From contig CAYUJU010000055.1 in assembly GCA_964445115.1 (NCBI GenBank), forward strand, positions 1 to 14,779: a stretch of DNA of 14,779 nt, in the 5' to 3' direction. This DNA is from CAIJXJ01 sp964445115. Its GTDB lineage: Bacteria; Pseudomonadota; Gammaproteobacteria; Burkholderiales; Methylophilaceae. The notes under the pieces were generated by a model. It was not told where the DNA came from. It made no database searches and was given only the letters and a program-made list of their open reading frames with translations. The translations under genes were made by a program, and so were the position numbers. Numbering within the stretch: position 1 is the stretch's first letter; every line of letters starts with the position of its first letter. Shown one piece after another: positions 1-6,257 of the stretch.

Positions 1-385
1 GATCCTGGGCCCCATCGCCGATGCCAACATCGACGTCGATATGATCATCCAGAACGTCGGTGCCGATGGCACCACCGACTTCACGTTCACCGTACACAAG
101 AACGAACTGAACAAGGCCCTGAGCATTCTCAAGGGCGTGCAGGCTCACATCGGCGCCCGCGAGATCAACGGTGACGACAAGATCGCCAAGGTTGCCATCG
201 TCGGTGTCGGCATGAAGTCGCATGTTGGCATCGCCAGCCAGATGTTCCGCACGCTGGCGGAAGAAGGCATCAACATCCAGATGATCTCCACCTCCGAAAT
301 CAAGATTTCGGTCGTGGTCGACGAGAAGTACCTGGAACTGGCCGTGCGCGTCCTGCACAAGGCCTTTGGCCTGGAAAACGCCTAA
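1..385 (+). CDS. lysC: Aspartate kinase, C-terminal ACT domains (partial)
   Basis: Only the C-terminal part of the gene lies in the window; the reading frame is open from base 2 and ends at TAA 383-385. The protein phosphorylates aspartate, the first step of the lysine, threonine and methionine pathway, in the cytosol. The visible 127 residues are the paired ACT regulatory domains: an ADANIDVDMIIQN stretch, the VGVGMKSHVGIA segment and the INIQMISTSEIKISV segment, all characteristic of class-II type aspartate kinases, where they bind lysine and/or threonine for feedback inhibition. The catalytic kinase domain is upstream of the window. It is followed by a promoter and a serine tRNA rather than by another protein gene. 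The family call is secure; feedback specificity cannot be read from this fragment. Confidence 0.96.
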   Translation, partial: ILGPIADANIDVDMIIQNVGADGTTDFTFTVHKNELNKALSILKGVQAHIGAREINGDDKIAKVAIVGVGMKSHVGIASQMFRTLAEEGINIQMISTSEIKISVVVDEKYLELAVRVLHKAFGLENA

Positions 386-404
386 GCGTAACCTGAATCC
401 CCGT

Positions 405-433
405 TTGATTTTTTCTGGTTAAACGGGTATTCT
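405..433 (+). promoter_or_regulatory. Sigma-70-like promoter of tRNA-Ser
   Basis: A -35 like TTGATT (405-410) and a -10 like TATTCT (428-433) are separated by 17 bases, placing the likely start of transcription near 440, a few bases before the tRNA at 445. An inverted repeat, CCCGTTT (400-406) and AAACGGG (421-427), straddles the -35 and the spacer. Confidence 0.6.
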
Positions 434-444
434 TGCCACCCTTC

Positions 445-538
445 GGAGAGCTGGCCGAGTGGTCGAAGGCACTTCCCTGCTAAGGAAGCATACGGGCTTA
501 AACCTGTATCGAGGGTTCGAATCCCTCGCTCTCCGCCA
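445..538 (+). tRNA. tRNA-Ser (anticodon GCU)
   Basis: This is a class II tRNA with a long variable arm. The acceptor stem pairs GGAGAGC (445-451) with GCTCTCC (528-534), followed by discriminator G and an encoded CCA (536-538). The anticodon stem is CTTCC/GGAAG around the loop CTGCTAA, giving anticodon GCT at 479-481, which reads AGC/AGU serine codons. The T loop GTTCGAATC is present. It lies just downstream of lysC and just upstream of a hairpin terminator. Confidence 0.97.
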
Positions 539-549
539 AATGATTCAGC

Positions 550-585
550 AAAAAAGCGCCTTTCAAGGGCGCTTTTTTGTTTTTC
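550..585 (+). terminator. Rho-independent terminator after tRNA-Ser
   Basis: The stem GCGCC (556-560) / GGCGC (568-572) is extended by an A-run before it and a T-run after it (573-578), with a second T stretch from 580. It is placed to end the tRNA-Ser transcript, and the A/T arms could make it work on either strand. Confidence 0.85.
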
Positions 586-715
586 CCTCCCGAAGATCAT
601 CCTCCATGAACTTCGGCCGAGGACATCACCGTAGCCCTCTAAAGCTTCCTCGCCGCCGGCCCGGACAAGCAGCAAGTGACAATTCGGCGTAGAATTCCCG
701 AAATATTCGGAGACC

Positions 716-1231
716 ATGTCCATCGTCACCATGCTCAAGAAATTCGTCATCCCCTTTCTGCTCACGGTACTGTTGCTCGGCCTGGCATTTTCACTCAGTG
801 GCAAGCAGGCAGCCCCTGCCGTAACCTTCACCACGCTGGAGGGGAAGACCATCGACATGCAGCAACTCAAGGGCAAGATGGTACTGGTCAACTTCTGGGC
901 GACCACCTGCCCCGGCTGCATTGCCGAAATGCCGCAACTCATTCAGGCCTATCGCAAGCATCAGCCGAAGGGGTTCGAAGTGGTCGCCGTAGCCATGTCT
1001 TACGATCCCGCAGAACAGGTTCGCACCTTCACGACCAAACGACAGCTTCCTTTTCCCGTCACGCTGGACGCCGACGGGACGCTGGCCAAGGCCTTCGGCG
1101 ACGTCAAACTTACGCCCACGGCCGTCCTGATCGACCAACAGGGCAATATCATTGCCACCACCGTGGGCGAACTCGATTTCGCCAAACTGGATCAACAACT
1201 GGAATCGCAATTGGGGAGGGCAGGCGCATGA
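716..1231 (+). CDS. TlpA/ResA-like membrane-anchored thioredoxin
   Basis: A 171-residue thiol-disulfide oxidoreductase of the TlpA/ResA group. Residues about 8-28 form one hydrophobic N-terminal segment, either a membrane anchor or an uncleaved signal, so the domain should face the periplasm. The active site is WATTCPGC, with cysteines 65 and 68, and the cis-proline loop is KLTPTA (Pro134). Such proteins reduce disulfides in exported proteins, often for cytochrome c maturation. The ATG at 716 follows CGGAGA at 708-713; an in-frame ATG at 731 is a weaker choice. Its TGA overlaps the ATG of the next gene by four bases (ATGA), so translation is probably coupled. The exact partner is unknown, although a cytochrome c gene lies about 4 kb away. 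Confidence 0.9.
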   Translation: MSIVTMLKKFVIPFLLTVLLLGLAFSLSGKQAAPAVTFTTLEGKTIDMQQLKGKMVLVNFWATTCPGCIAEMPQLIQAYRKHQPKGFEVVAVAMSYDPAEQVRTFTTKRQLPFPVTLDADGTLAKAFGDVKLTPTAVLIDQQGNIIATTVGELDFAKLDQQLESQLGRAGA

Positions 1232-1761
1232 GTTTCAAGAACTACTTCATCTACCAGGCAGACTACCAGCACTGGGCCAACGATATCCTGTTCAACGCGC
1301 TGGATCGTCTGGACGACGCGGCACGCACCAACACCAAGACACTCTATTTCGGCAGCATCCACGACAGCGTCGATCATCTGGTCTTCTTCCATCGCAAATG
1401 GCTGGCCCGACTCAAGGGCGAGTCTTTCAGCGAAGGTTACACCGGCCGTGTGCATCAGGACTGGCGCGAACTGAAGAACGTGTTGCGCCATGAAGTCCGC
1501 GCTTTGCAGCACTGGCTGGAGCAACAGCCAGATGCCTATTTTGATTCACAGCTCAGCTTCCGCCGTACCCTGAACCATGAAGACAAAGGCGTTTGGGTAC
1601 GCGATGCACTGACCCATGTATTCACCTACGGCGCACTGGAACGCGGCCATATCTCCGCCGCTGCCAGCTCTATTGGGGCACCCTACCCGGACATGGGCTA
1701 CTTCACTTATCGCCTGGAAATGGGCGAACATCTGCAGCACATGCGGGAATCGGACCAATAA
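1228..1761 (+). CDS. DinB-fold (DinB/YfiT-like) protein, atypical metal site
   Basis: A 177-residue protein with the layout of the DinB four-helix bundle: an N-terminal helix with YQHWAND, a central HDSVDHLVFFHRKW segment containing the first expected metal ligand (His50), and a late helix LTHVFTYGALERGHISA. DinB-superfamily proteins usually carry an N-H-x-x-x-H-R signature in this last helix and use three histidines to bind a divalent metal. Here the two C-terminal ligand positions appear to be Tyr134 and Glu138. Biochemical roles in the family range from thiol transfer to unknown. The start at 1228 is supported by GGGGAGGG at 1213-1220 and the ATGA overlap with the thioredoxin gene. The family call rests on overall pattern and is moderately sure; the function is unknown. 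Confidence 0.75.
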   Translation: MSFKNYFIYQADYQHWANDILFNALDRLDDAARTNTKTLYFGSIHDSVDHLVFFHRKWLARLKGESFSEGYTGRVHQDWRELKNVLRHEVRALQHWLEQQPDAYFDSQLSFRRTLNHEDKGVWVRDALTHVFTYGALERGHISAAASSIGAPYPDMGYFTYRLEMGEHLQHMRESDQ

Positions 1762-1763
1762 CC

Positions 1764-2174
1764 GTGCTCTGGCTGAAAGCGCTGCATATCGTATTCGTGA
1801 CGAGCTGGTTCGCCGGGCTGTTTTACCTGCCACGCCTGTTCGTCAATCACGCCATGATCGAAGATCAGGCAACCTCTGACCGCCTGAAACTGATGGAACG
1901 CAAGCTGTTCCGTTTTATGACACCGCTGGCGATATTGGCATTCGTCTTCGGCCTTTGGCTATGGCTGGGCTACGGCATCACGGGTGGCTGGATGCATGCC
2001 AAACTATCGCTGGTGCTGGGTCTGGTCGCTTATCATTTTTACTGTGGTCTGCTGGTGCAGGATTTCGCCCATGACCGCAACCGGCGCAGCCACATCTGGT
2101 ACCGCTGGTTCAATGAAATTCCAGTCTTGATCCTGTTCGCGGTGGTCATGCTGGTCGTCGTCAAACCTTTCTAA
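1764..2174 (+). CDS. hemJ: Protoporphyrinogen IX oxidase, HemJ type
   Basis: A 136-residue integral membrane protein with about four hydrophobic helices that closely follows the HemJ family from end to end: LKALHIVFVTSWFAGLFYLPRLFV near the start, LMERKLFRFMTPLA, GWMHAKLSLVLGLVAYH, and RWFNEIPVLILF near the end. HemJ oxidises protoporphyrinogen IX to protoporphyrin IX, the penultimate step of heme synthesis, in the inner membrane. The conserved His at residue 8 is present; in studied members it is reported as a heme ligand. I chose GTG 1764, two bases after the previous stop, because it gives the family's usual N-terminus; the frame is open further upstream but inside the DinB-fold gene. Heme supply fits the cytochrome c encoded nearby. 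Confidence 0.9.
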   Translation: MLWLKALHIVFVTSWFAGLFYLPRLFVNHAMIEDQATSDRLKLMERKLFRFMTPLAILAFVFGLWLWLGYGITGGWMHAKLSLVLGLVAYHFYCGLLVQDFAHDRNRRSHIWYRWFNEIPVLILFAVVMLVVVKPF

Positions 2175-2192
2175 TCTACTGAACGCTTACTT

Positions 2193-3134
2193 ATGTCTAC
2201 CCTGATTTGCGGCTCCATGGCCTACGACACCATCATGGTGTTCCCCGACCACTTCAAGCACCACATCCTGCCCGAGAAGATTCATATCCTGAACGTGGCC
2301 TTCCTGGTGCCGGAAATGCGACGTGAATTCGGCGGCACCGCTGGCAACATCGCATACAACCTCAACCTGCTTGGCGGCCAGCCCAAAATCATGGCTACTG
2401 TGGGCGACGATTTCGTCCCCTACGCCACCTGGCTGCAGGACAATGGCCTGGACATGGCGCACATCCGCCGCATCGCCGGCAGTTATACGGCGCAAGCCTT
2501 CATCACCACCGATCTGGACGATAACCAGATCACGGCGTTCCACCCTGGGGCCATGAACCATTCGCACGCCAACAGCGTCAAGGATACGCAACAGGTAAAG
2601 CTCGGCATCATCGCGCCGGACGGACGCGATGGCATGTTCCAGCACGCCGATGAATTCAGTCAGGCCGGCATCCCCTTCCTGTTCGATCCAGGCCAGGGCC
2701 TGCCCATGTTCAACGGGGACGAACTGCTGCAATTCATCGCCAAGGCAGACTTCATGGCGCTGAACGATTACGAAGCGCAACTCACCATGGAAAAGACTGG
2801 CCTCACACTGGAAGCCCTGGCAGAAAAGCTCAAGGCCTTGATCGTCACGCAAGGGGCGAAAGGGTCCTCGATCTACACTGGCGGTCAACGCATCGACATT
2901 CCCTGCGTTGAAGCAGATGAGGTGCTCGATCCAACCGGATGTGGTGATGCCTACCGTGCAGGCCTCCTGTACGGCCTCGCACAAGGGTGGGACTGGACCG
3001 CATGTGGACGCCTGGCCTCTGTCATGGGGTCGATCAAAATCGCGAGCCGCGGTGGGCAGAACCACAAACCCAGCCGCGCTGAAATCGAAGCCCGCTATTT
3101 GAAGGCATTCGGCACTGCAATCTCACTGTCATAA
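2193..3134 (+). CDS. PfkB-family carbohydrate/nucleoside kinase
   Basis: A 313-residue cytosolic kinase of the ribokinase/PfkB fold. The N-terminal signature is FGGTAGNIAYNLNLLGG (GGTAGN at 47-52) and the C-terminal ATP-site signature is LDPTGCGDAYRAG, with the catalytic base Asp252 following the anion-hole Gly-Cys-Gly. Length is normal for the family. The short lid (residues about 12-45) and the GGTAGNIA form resemble the bacterial proteins annotated as adenosine kinase or generic sugar kinase, but substrate cannot be settled by eye. It starts 18 bases after hemJ and its stop overlaps the Shine-Dalgarno of the next gene, so it is probably in the same operon. Confidence 0.9.
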   Translation: MSTLICGSMAYDTIMVFPDHFKHHILPEKIHILNVAFLVPEMRREFGGTAGNIAYNLNLLGGQPKIMATVGDDFVPYATWLQDNGLDMAHIRRIAGSYTAQAFITTDLDDNQITAFHPGAMNHSHANSVKDTQQVKLGIIAPDGRDGMFQHADEFSQAGIPFLFDPGQGLPMFNGDELLQFIAKADFMALNDYEAQLTMEKTGLTLEALAEKLKALIVTQGAKGSSIYTGGQRIDIPCVEADEVLDPTGCGDAYRAGLLYGLAQGWDWTACGRLASVMGSIKIASRGGQNHKPSRAEIEARYLKAFGTAISLS

Positions 3135-3138
3135 GGAG
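3133..3138 (+). promoter_or_regulatory. Shine-Dalgarno of the glycine-zipper lipoprotein gene
   Basis: AAGGAG lies here and overlaps the last bases of the kinase stop codon. The next gene has two adjacent ATG codons, at 3144 and 3147, with spacings of 5 and 8 bases, so either could be used. Confidence 0.7.
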
Positions 3139-3143
3139 ACGTT

Positions 3144-3599
3144 ATGATGAACAAAATTAACTTGTTAATCGGATTATCGCTGGCAACCCTGCTGACGGCC
3201 TGTGCCACCAGCAATTCTGGCGATGTGTATACCCGCGAACAAACGCGACAGGCCCAGACTGTACGCATGGGCGTCGTGGAAAGTGTGCGCCAGGTCAAGA
3301 TCGAGGGGACCAAGAGCGGCATCGGTGCAGGCACCGGAGCCGTCGTGGGCGGCGTAGCCGGTAGCACCATGGGTGGTGGAAAAGGCAAGATCCTCACCAC
3401 AGTCATCGGTGCCGTAGCAGGCGGCCTTGCTGGCTCCGCCGCGGAAGAAGGCCTGATGAAAACCGATGGTCTGGAAATCACGGTCAAACTGGACAATGGC
3501 AGCATGCTCGCCATCGTGCAGGAAGCTACGGAACAATTCCATCCAGGTGAGCGGGTCCGCGTTCTGGACGGCAACGGCGCGACACGCGTCTCGCACTGA
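3144..3599 (+). CDS. SlyB-like glycine-zipper outer-membrane lipoprotein
   Basis: A 151-residue lipoprotein. The signal peptide ends in the lipobox LLTAC with the lipidated Cys at residue 20, and residue +2 is Ala, which favours sorting to the outer membrane. The middle part contains two Gly/Ala-rich glycine-zipper segments (about 62-80 and 90-104) that are expected to form a helical hairpin, as in SlyB/Pcp-type proteins. The C-terminal part (LDNGSMLAIVQEA, GERVRVL) is the small beta region typical of that family. The likely role is envelope integrity or packing around outer-membrane proteins. It is the last gene before a strong hairpin terminator. SlyB or Pcp is the closest named relative, but I leave the symbol empty because several paralogs are common. 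Confidence 0.88.
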   Translation: MMNKINLLIGLSLATLLTACATSNSGDVYTREQTRQAQTVRMGVVESVRQVKIEGTKSGIGAGTGAVVGGVAGSTMGGGKGKILTTVIGAVAGGLAGSAAEEGLMKTDGLEITVKLDNGSMLAIVQEATEQFHPGERVRVLDGNGATRVSH

Positions 3600-3619
3600 C
3601 ACTGACCGATATTATCGAC

Positions 3620-3648
3620 ATGCCGGCGCACCCCGCCGGCATTTTTTT
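3620..3648 (+). terminator. Rho-independent terminator after the lipoprotein gene
   Basis: The stem ATGCCGGCG (3620-3628) pairs with CGCCGGCAT (3634-3642) around a 5-base loop and is followed by seven T residues (3642-3648). It closes the 716-3599 operon. The next gene's probable start codon lies only four bases after the T-run. Confidence 0.9.
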
Positions 3649-3651
3649 GAG

Positions 3652-4470
3652 GTGTGCTTTCTGACTGGCTCTACACCAACACCGCTCCCCATCAGGCTGT
3701 TCCGGATCGCGCGCATCGGTCTGCACCTGCTGCACGGGGTGCTTAAAACCTTGATCTGGCTTCCCCACATGGCCTCCCCAGCGCGCGAGGCCTGTATCCG
3801 CGCCTGGTCGGGCAAATTTCTCGACATCCTCAATATCCGCATCGTCTGCCACGGCCACGTCCCATCCACACCGCCGCAACGCGCGCTGATCGTCGCCAAC
3901 CACATTTCATGGATCGATATCTGGGCCATCAAGCAGGCGTTCCCGGTCAACTTCGTGGCCAAGTCCGAGGTGCGGGATTGGCCCGTTATCGGATGGCTTG
4001 CGCAACGGGTCGGGACGCTGTTCATCGAACGCGCACGACGGCACGATACCGGGCGCACCGCCTCCAGCATGGAGGAAGGATTGCGTCAGAATGCGTGCCT
4101 TTGTCTATTTCCGGAAGGAACCACCACCGACGGCACGGAGCTGAAACCATTCAAGACTGGGCTACTGCAGTCAGCCATCAACACCGAGTCCACCGTCTGG
4201 CCTGTCGCCTTACGCTACCCAAGAGCGGATGGTGGAATCAACACGGCCATTGCCTATGACGGTGACACCACGCTGCTGGAATCCATGCTGGCGGTACTGA
4301 AACAAAGGGAAATCACTGTAGAACTGCACTTCGCCGAGCCCATCGCTGCGACGGGTACGGAACGCCGCCACCTGTCACATCAGGCTAGGCATGCCATATC
4401 TTCTTTATTGCATCTTCCGAAGCACAAGGCACCTGAAACACACGCCGGTCTTCCAAACGCATCGCAGTAA
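3652..4470 (+). CDS. PlsC-type 1-acyl-glycerol-3-phosphate acyltransferase
   Basis: About 272 residues of the lysophosphatidic-acid acyltransferase family, which adds a second acyl chain to lysophosphatidate (or related lipids) at the inner membrane. The catalytic NHxxxxD box is NHISWID (His84, Asp89 counting from GTG 3652), and the substrate-binding box is FPEGTT (153-158). A hydrophobic stretch near residues 14-40 may anchor it. The start is uncertain: no ATG exists upstream of the conserved region, GTG 3652 is the first plausible codon, and only a weak purine run overlaps the terminator T-tract. The 3' end overlaps apaH on the other strand by 86 bases. Whether it makes phosphatidate, ornithine lipid or another lipid is not evident. 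Confidence 0.88.
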   Translation: MCFLTGSTPTPLPIRLFRIARIGLHLLHGVLKTLIWLPHMASPAREACIRAWSGKFLDILNIRIVCHGHVPSTPPQRALIVANHISWIDIWAIKQAFPVNFVAKSEVRDWPVIGWLAQRVGTLFIERARRHDTGRTASSMEEGLRQNACLCLFPEGTTTDGTELKPFKTGLLQSAINTESTVWPVALRYPRADGGINTAIAYDGDTTLLESMLAVLKQREITVELHFAEPIAATGTERRHLSHQARHAISSLLHLPKHKAPETHAGLPNASQ

Positions 4471-5218
4471 GCTGTCCGCCCCACAGGCAGCCGGTATCCA
4501 GCGCTATCAGGTTGTCTCGCACCACCAGTCCAAGCGCAGACCAATGACCGAACACGATGGTCTTTTCAGTGCTGCGACGGTCCGGCATGTCGAACCATGC
4601 CGTCATGCCGGCAGGGATATCCTGCACTTCACCCTTGAAGCGAAAATCCATGGCGCCATCCGGGTGGCAAACACGCAAGCGAGTCAGCGCATTGGTGATC
4701 ACGCGCAACCGGCTCATGCCTGACAAGGTGTCTTCCCAATGATTCGGGTGGTTGCCGTACATGTGCGCAAAGAAATCACGATAATTCGCCCCCTGCAACA
4801 CCCGCTCGACCTCGCGCCCGTACCCCAGCGCCTCTTCGCTCGTCCATTGCGGCAGCAGGCCGGCATGGACCATGAGATAGTCATCTTCGGCATATGCCAT
4901 ATGGCGCGTGCGTAACCATGCGAGCAACGCATCCCGGTCGGGGGCTGCCAGCAACGGGTGCAGGGTATCGTGCCGATGCGCTTCGACGAAGCCCTCTGCC
5001 ACTGCCAGCGCATGCAGATCATGGTTGCCCAGCACGACATGCAGCGACGCATCGTGCGCCTGCGCCCAACGCAACACTTCCAAGGAACCGGGGCCGCGAT
5101 TGATCAGGTCGCCCACCAGCCACAGACGATCGCGCCCGGCATTGAAACCGATGTGTTGCAGCAACTGCAGAAAGCTCGTGTAACAGCCCTGCAAATCGCC
5201 GATGGCATACGTGGCCAT
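4385..5218 (-). CDS. apaH: Bis(5'-nucleosyl)-tetraphosphatase, symmetrical
   Basis: A 277-residue cytosolic metallophosphoesterase close in length to E. coli ApaH (280). It splits Ap4A symmetrically into two ADP and can act on other dinucleotide polyphosphates, including Np4 RNA caps in studied bacteria. Calcineurin-type metal motifs are in order: GDLQG at 7-11 (the usual GDxHG has Gln here, as seen in many ApaH proteins), GDLINRGP at 36-43, and GNHDLH at 64-69, followed by HAGLLPQW and the distal FGHWS. The ATG at 5218 fits the family N-terminus MATYAIGD. It is preceded on its strand by the cytochrome terminator with only 18 bases in between, and its C-terminal coding overlaps the acyltransferase gene tail to tail. 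Confidence 0.96.
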   Translation of the reverse strand: MATYAIGDLQGCYTSFLQLLQHIGFNAGRDRLWLVGDLINRGPGSLEVLRWAQAHDASLHVVLGNHDLHALAVAEGFVEAHRHDTLHPLLAAPDRDALLAWLRTRHMAYAEDDYLMVHAGLLPQWTSEEALGYGREVERVLQGANYRDFFAHMYGNHPNHWEDTLSGMSRLRVITNALTRLRVCHPDGAMDFRFKGEVQDIPAGMTAWFDMPDRRSTEKTIVFGHWSALGLVVRDNLIALDTGCLWGGQLTAMRLEDRRVFQVPCASEDAIKKIWHA

Positions 5219-5236
5219 ATTCAGAATTTCCGGAAA

Positions 5237-5262
5237 TAAAAAAGCCCGCTTGCGCGGGCTTT
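5237..5262 (-). terminator. Rho-independent terminator after cytochrome c gene
   Basis: Read on the minus strand, AAAGCCCGC pairs with GCGGGCTTT around a 4-base loop (5241-5262), followed by a T-run. It begins a few bases after the cytochrome stop codon and ends about 18 bases before the apaH start. Confidence 0.88.
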
Positions 5263-5266
5263 CTGG

Positions 5267-5821
5267 TTAACTGCCGCTCGCTGGTGCGGCTGCAGGAGCC
5301 GCTTCCGCCGCCTTGGGCTCGGGCGCCTTGAAGTTGGCACCGGCCTGGTTGGCCATGTGAGCCACGGCACCGGCGACTTCAGTATCGGTCAGGTCCGGGT
5401 TGCCGCCACGTGCCGGCATGGTACGAATCCCCTCGATCGCGTGCTTGACCAGTGTCTCGTAGCCTTGCGGCAGACGCGGGCCCCAGGCAGCACTGTCACC
5501 GATCTTCGGAGCGCCAAGTGCACCGGTTGCGTGGCAGGCAGAGCAAACTTCCTTCACCACTTGCTCGCCCGGCTTATCCACGTGCGGACCAGAAGAAGCA
5601 TCCGCCACATTGACCTCAGCCACCGGCTGAACACGCTCGACCACCTTGGCAGCCGCCACCACCGGATCGGTATCCTCAAGGTGGGTCGCCTGAATCCCCA
5701 GAACCATCTTGACGATCATGAAAATGACCAAGCCAGGGGCAAACAGACCGCCCAGCAGTGCCAGGACAAATTGGGTAACCGTCGTTTTGGGGAAATCGTA
5801 GTGGTGATCGCTCATGTTCAA
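5267..5821 (-). CDS. Membrane-anchored cytochrome c5-like protein
   Basis: A 184-residue single-heme class I cytochrome c of the c5 type. Residues about 17-43 form one transmembrane anchor after a short DFPKTTV motif; the rest should be periplasmic. The heme site is CSACH at 93-97 and the likely axial Met is Met135 in RTMPARGG, which is the c5-style spacing. A linker of about 40 residues precedes the heme domain, and the last 25 residues are a low-complexity Ala/Pro/Glu tail. It probably shuttles electrons between the quinol-oxidising complexes and a terminal oxidase or other acceptor. The start at 5821 follows AGGA with a 9-base gap. Eleven bases upstream ends a 46-residue gene whose product is nearly the same anchor without the heme domain. 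Confidence 0.93.
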   Translation of the reverse strand: MNMSDHHYDFPKTTVTQFVLALLGGLFAPGLVIFMIVKMVLGIQATHLEDTDPVVAAAKVVERVQPVAEVNVADASSGPHVDKPGEQVVKEVCSACHATGALGAPKIGDSAAWGPRLPQGYETLVKHAIEGIRTMPARGGNPDLTDTEVAGAVAHMANQAGANFKAPEPKAAEAAPAAAPASGS

Positions 5822-5832
5822 AATTCCTAAAA

Positions 5833-5973
5833 TTAAATGTGGGTCGCCTGAATCGAAAGAATCAGCTTAACAATCAGAAAAATCGTAATTCCGGCGGGTA
5901 TCAGTGCAACCAAGGTTGCCGCCAGAAACTGGCCCACTGTGGTTTTGGGAAAATCTTCTTGATGTGCAGTCAT
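5833..5973 (-). CDS. Small single-pass membrane protein, paralog of the cytochrome c5 anchor
   Basis: A 46-residue protein that begins with a few polar residues, carries DFPKTTV and then one long hydrophobic helix, and stops right after IQATHI. By eye it matches the N-terminal anchor of the neighbouring cytochrome at 24 of 40 aligned positions, including DFPKTTVxQF, IFxIVK and IQATH, and 16 bases near the end are identical (5839-5854 and 5681-5696). I chose ATG 5973 because GGGGG lies 7 bases upstream and because the predicted transcript start near 6000 lies inside the longer frame that begins at 6021. It looks like the first gene of a two-gene operon with the cytochrome. Function unknown; a membrane partner or assembly subunit for the cytochrome is plausible. 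Confidence 0.72.
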   Translation of the reverse strand: MTAHQEDFPKTTVGQFLAATLVALIPAGITIFLIVKLILSIQATHI

Positions 5974-6006
5974 GATTGAACCCCCGTAATGATGAAAAGC
6001 CCTTTT

Positions 6007-6034
6007 ATTATACTGATTCACCGTCGACTAACAA
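6007..6034 (-). promoter_or_regulatory. Promoter of the small membrane protein and cytochrome operon
   Basis: On the minus strand there is a perfect -10 TATAAT (6007-6012) and a -35 TTGTTA (6029-6034) with a 16-base spacer. This places the transcript start near 6000, about 27 bases before the chosen start codon. Confidence 0.6.
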
Positions 6035-6062
6035 GGACAGTCAAGGGTGATTTTGCTATACT
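6034..6062 (+). promoter_or_regulatory. Promoter of tRNA-Arg
   Basis: A -35 like AGGACA (6034-6039) and a -10 TATACT (6057-6062) are separated by 17 bases, just before the tRNA at 6072. Its -35 touches the -35 of the divergent cytochrome promoter. Confidence 0.6.
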
Positions 6063-6071
6063 GCGCGCCAC

Positions 6072-6148
6072 GCGCCCGTAGCTCAGCTGGATAGAGTACT
6101 GCCCTCCGAAGGCAGGGGTCGGACGTTCGAATCGTCTCGGGCGCGCCA
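6072..6148 (+). tRNA. tRNA-Arg (anticodon CCG)
   Basis: The acceptor stem pairs GCGCCCG (6072-6078) with CGGGCGC (6138-6144), then discriminator G and encoded CCA (6146-6148). The D arm GCTCAGCTGGATAGAG and the T loop GTTCGAATC are standard. The anticodon stem CTGCC/GGCAG encloses CTCCGAA, giving CCG at 6106-6108, which reads the CGG arginine codon. Confidence 0.97.
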
Positions 6149-6206
6149 GTTCACACGCACTTAATTGCAGATCACTTGCAATACCGCCAGAAGCATCGTG
6201 GGCAAC

Positions 6207-6244
6207 AAAAAACCCCGGCCCTCACGCGAGGCACCGGGGTTTTT
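6207..6244. terminator. Bidirectional terminator between tRNA-Arg and the XoxJ-like gene
   Basis: CCCCGG (6213-6218) pairs with CCGGGG (6234-6239) and an inner CCTC/GAGG stem extends it. Six A residues precede it and five T residues follow it, so it has a U-run on both strands. It can end both the tRNA-Arg transcript and the convergent periplasmic-binding-protein transcript. Confidence 0.85.
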
Positions 6245-6257
6245 GTTTACGTCAGGA

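Noticed and set aside
676..695. A promoter for the thioredoxin operon (GTGACA and TAGAAT)
   Set aside because: The two boxes are only 8 bases apart, too close for a sigma-70 promoter, and no better pair was seen.
676..1227. A longer open frame running into the DinB-fold gene from upstream
   Set aside because: It is the shadow frame of the thioredoxin gene; the DinB-fold start at 1228 has a strong Shine-Dalgarno and an ATGA overlap.
2187..3065. A 292-codon minus-strand frame opposite the PfkB kinase
   Set aside because: The plus-strand frame has both PfkB signatures; the antisense frame has no recognisable motif.
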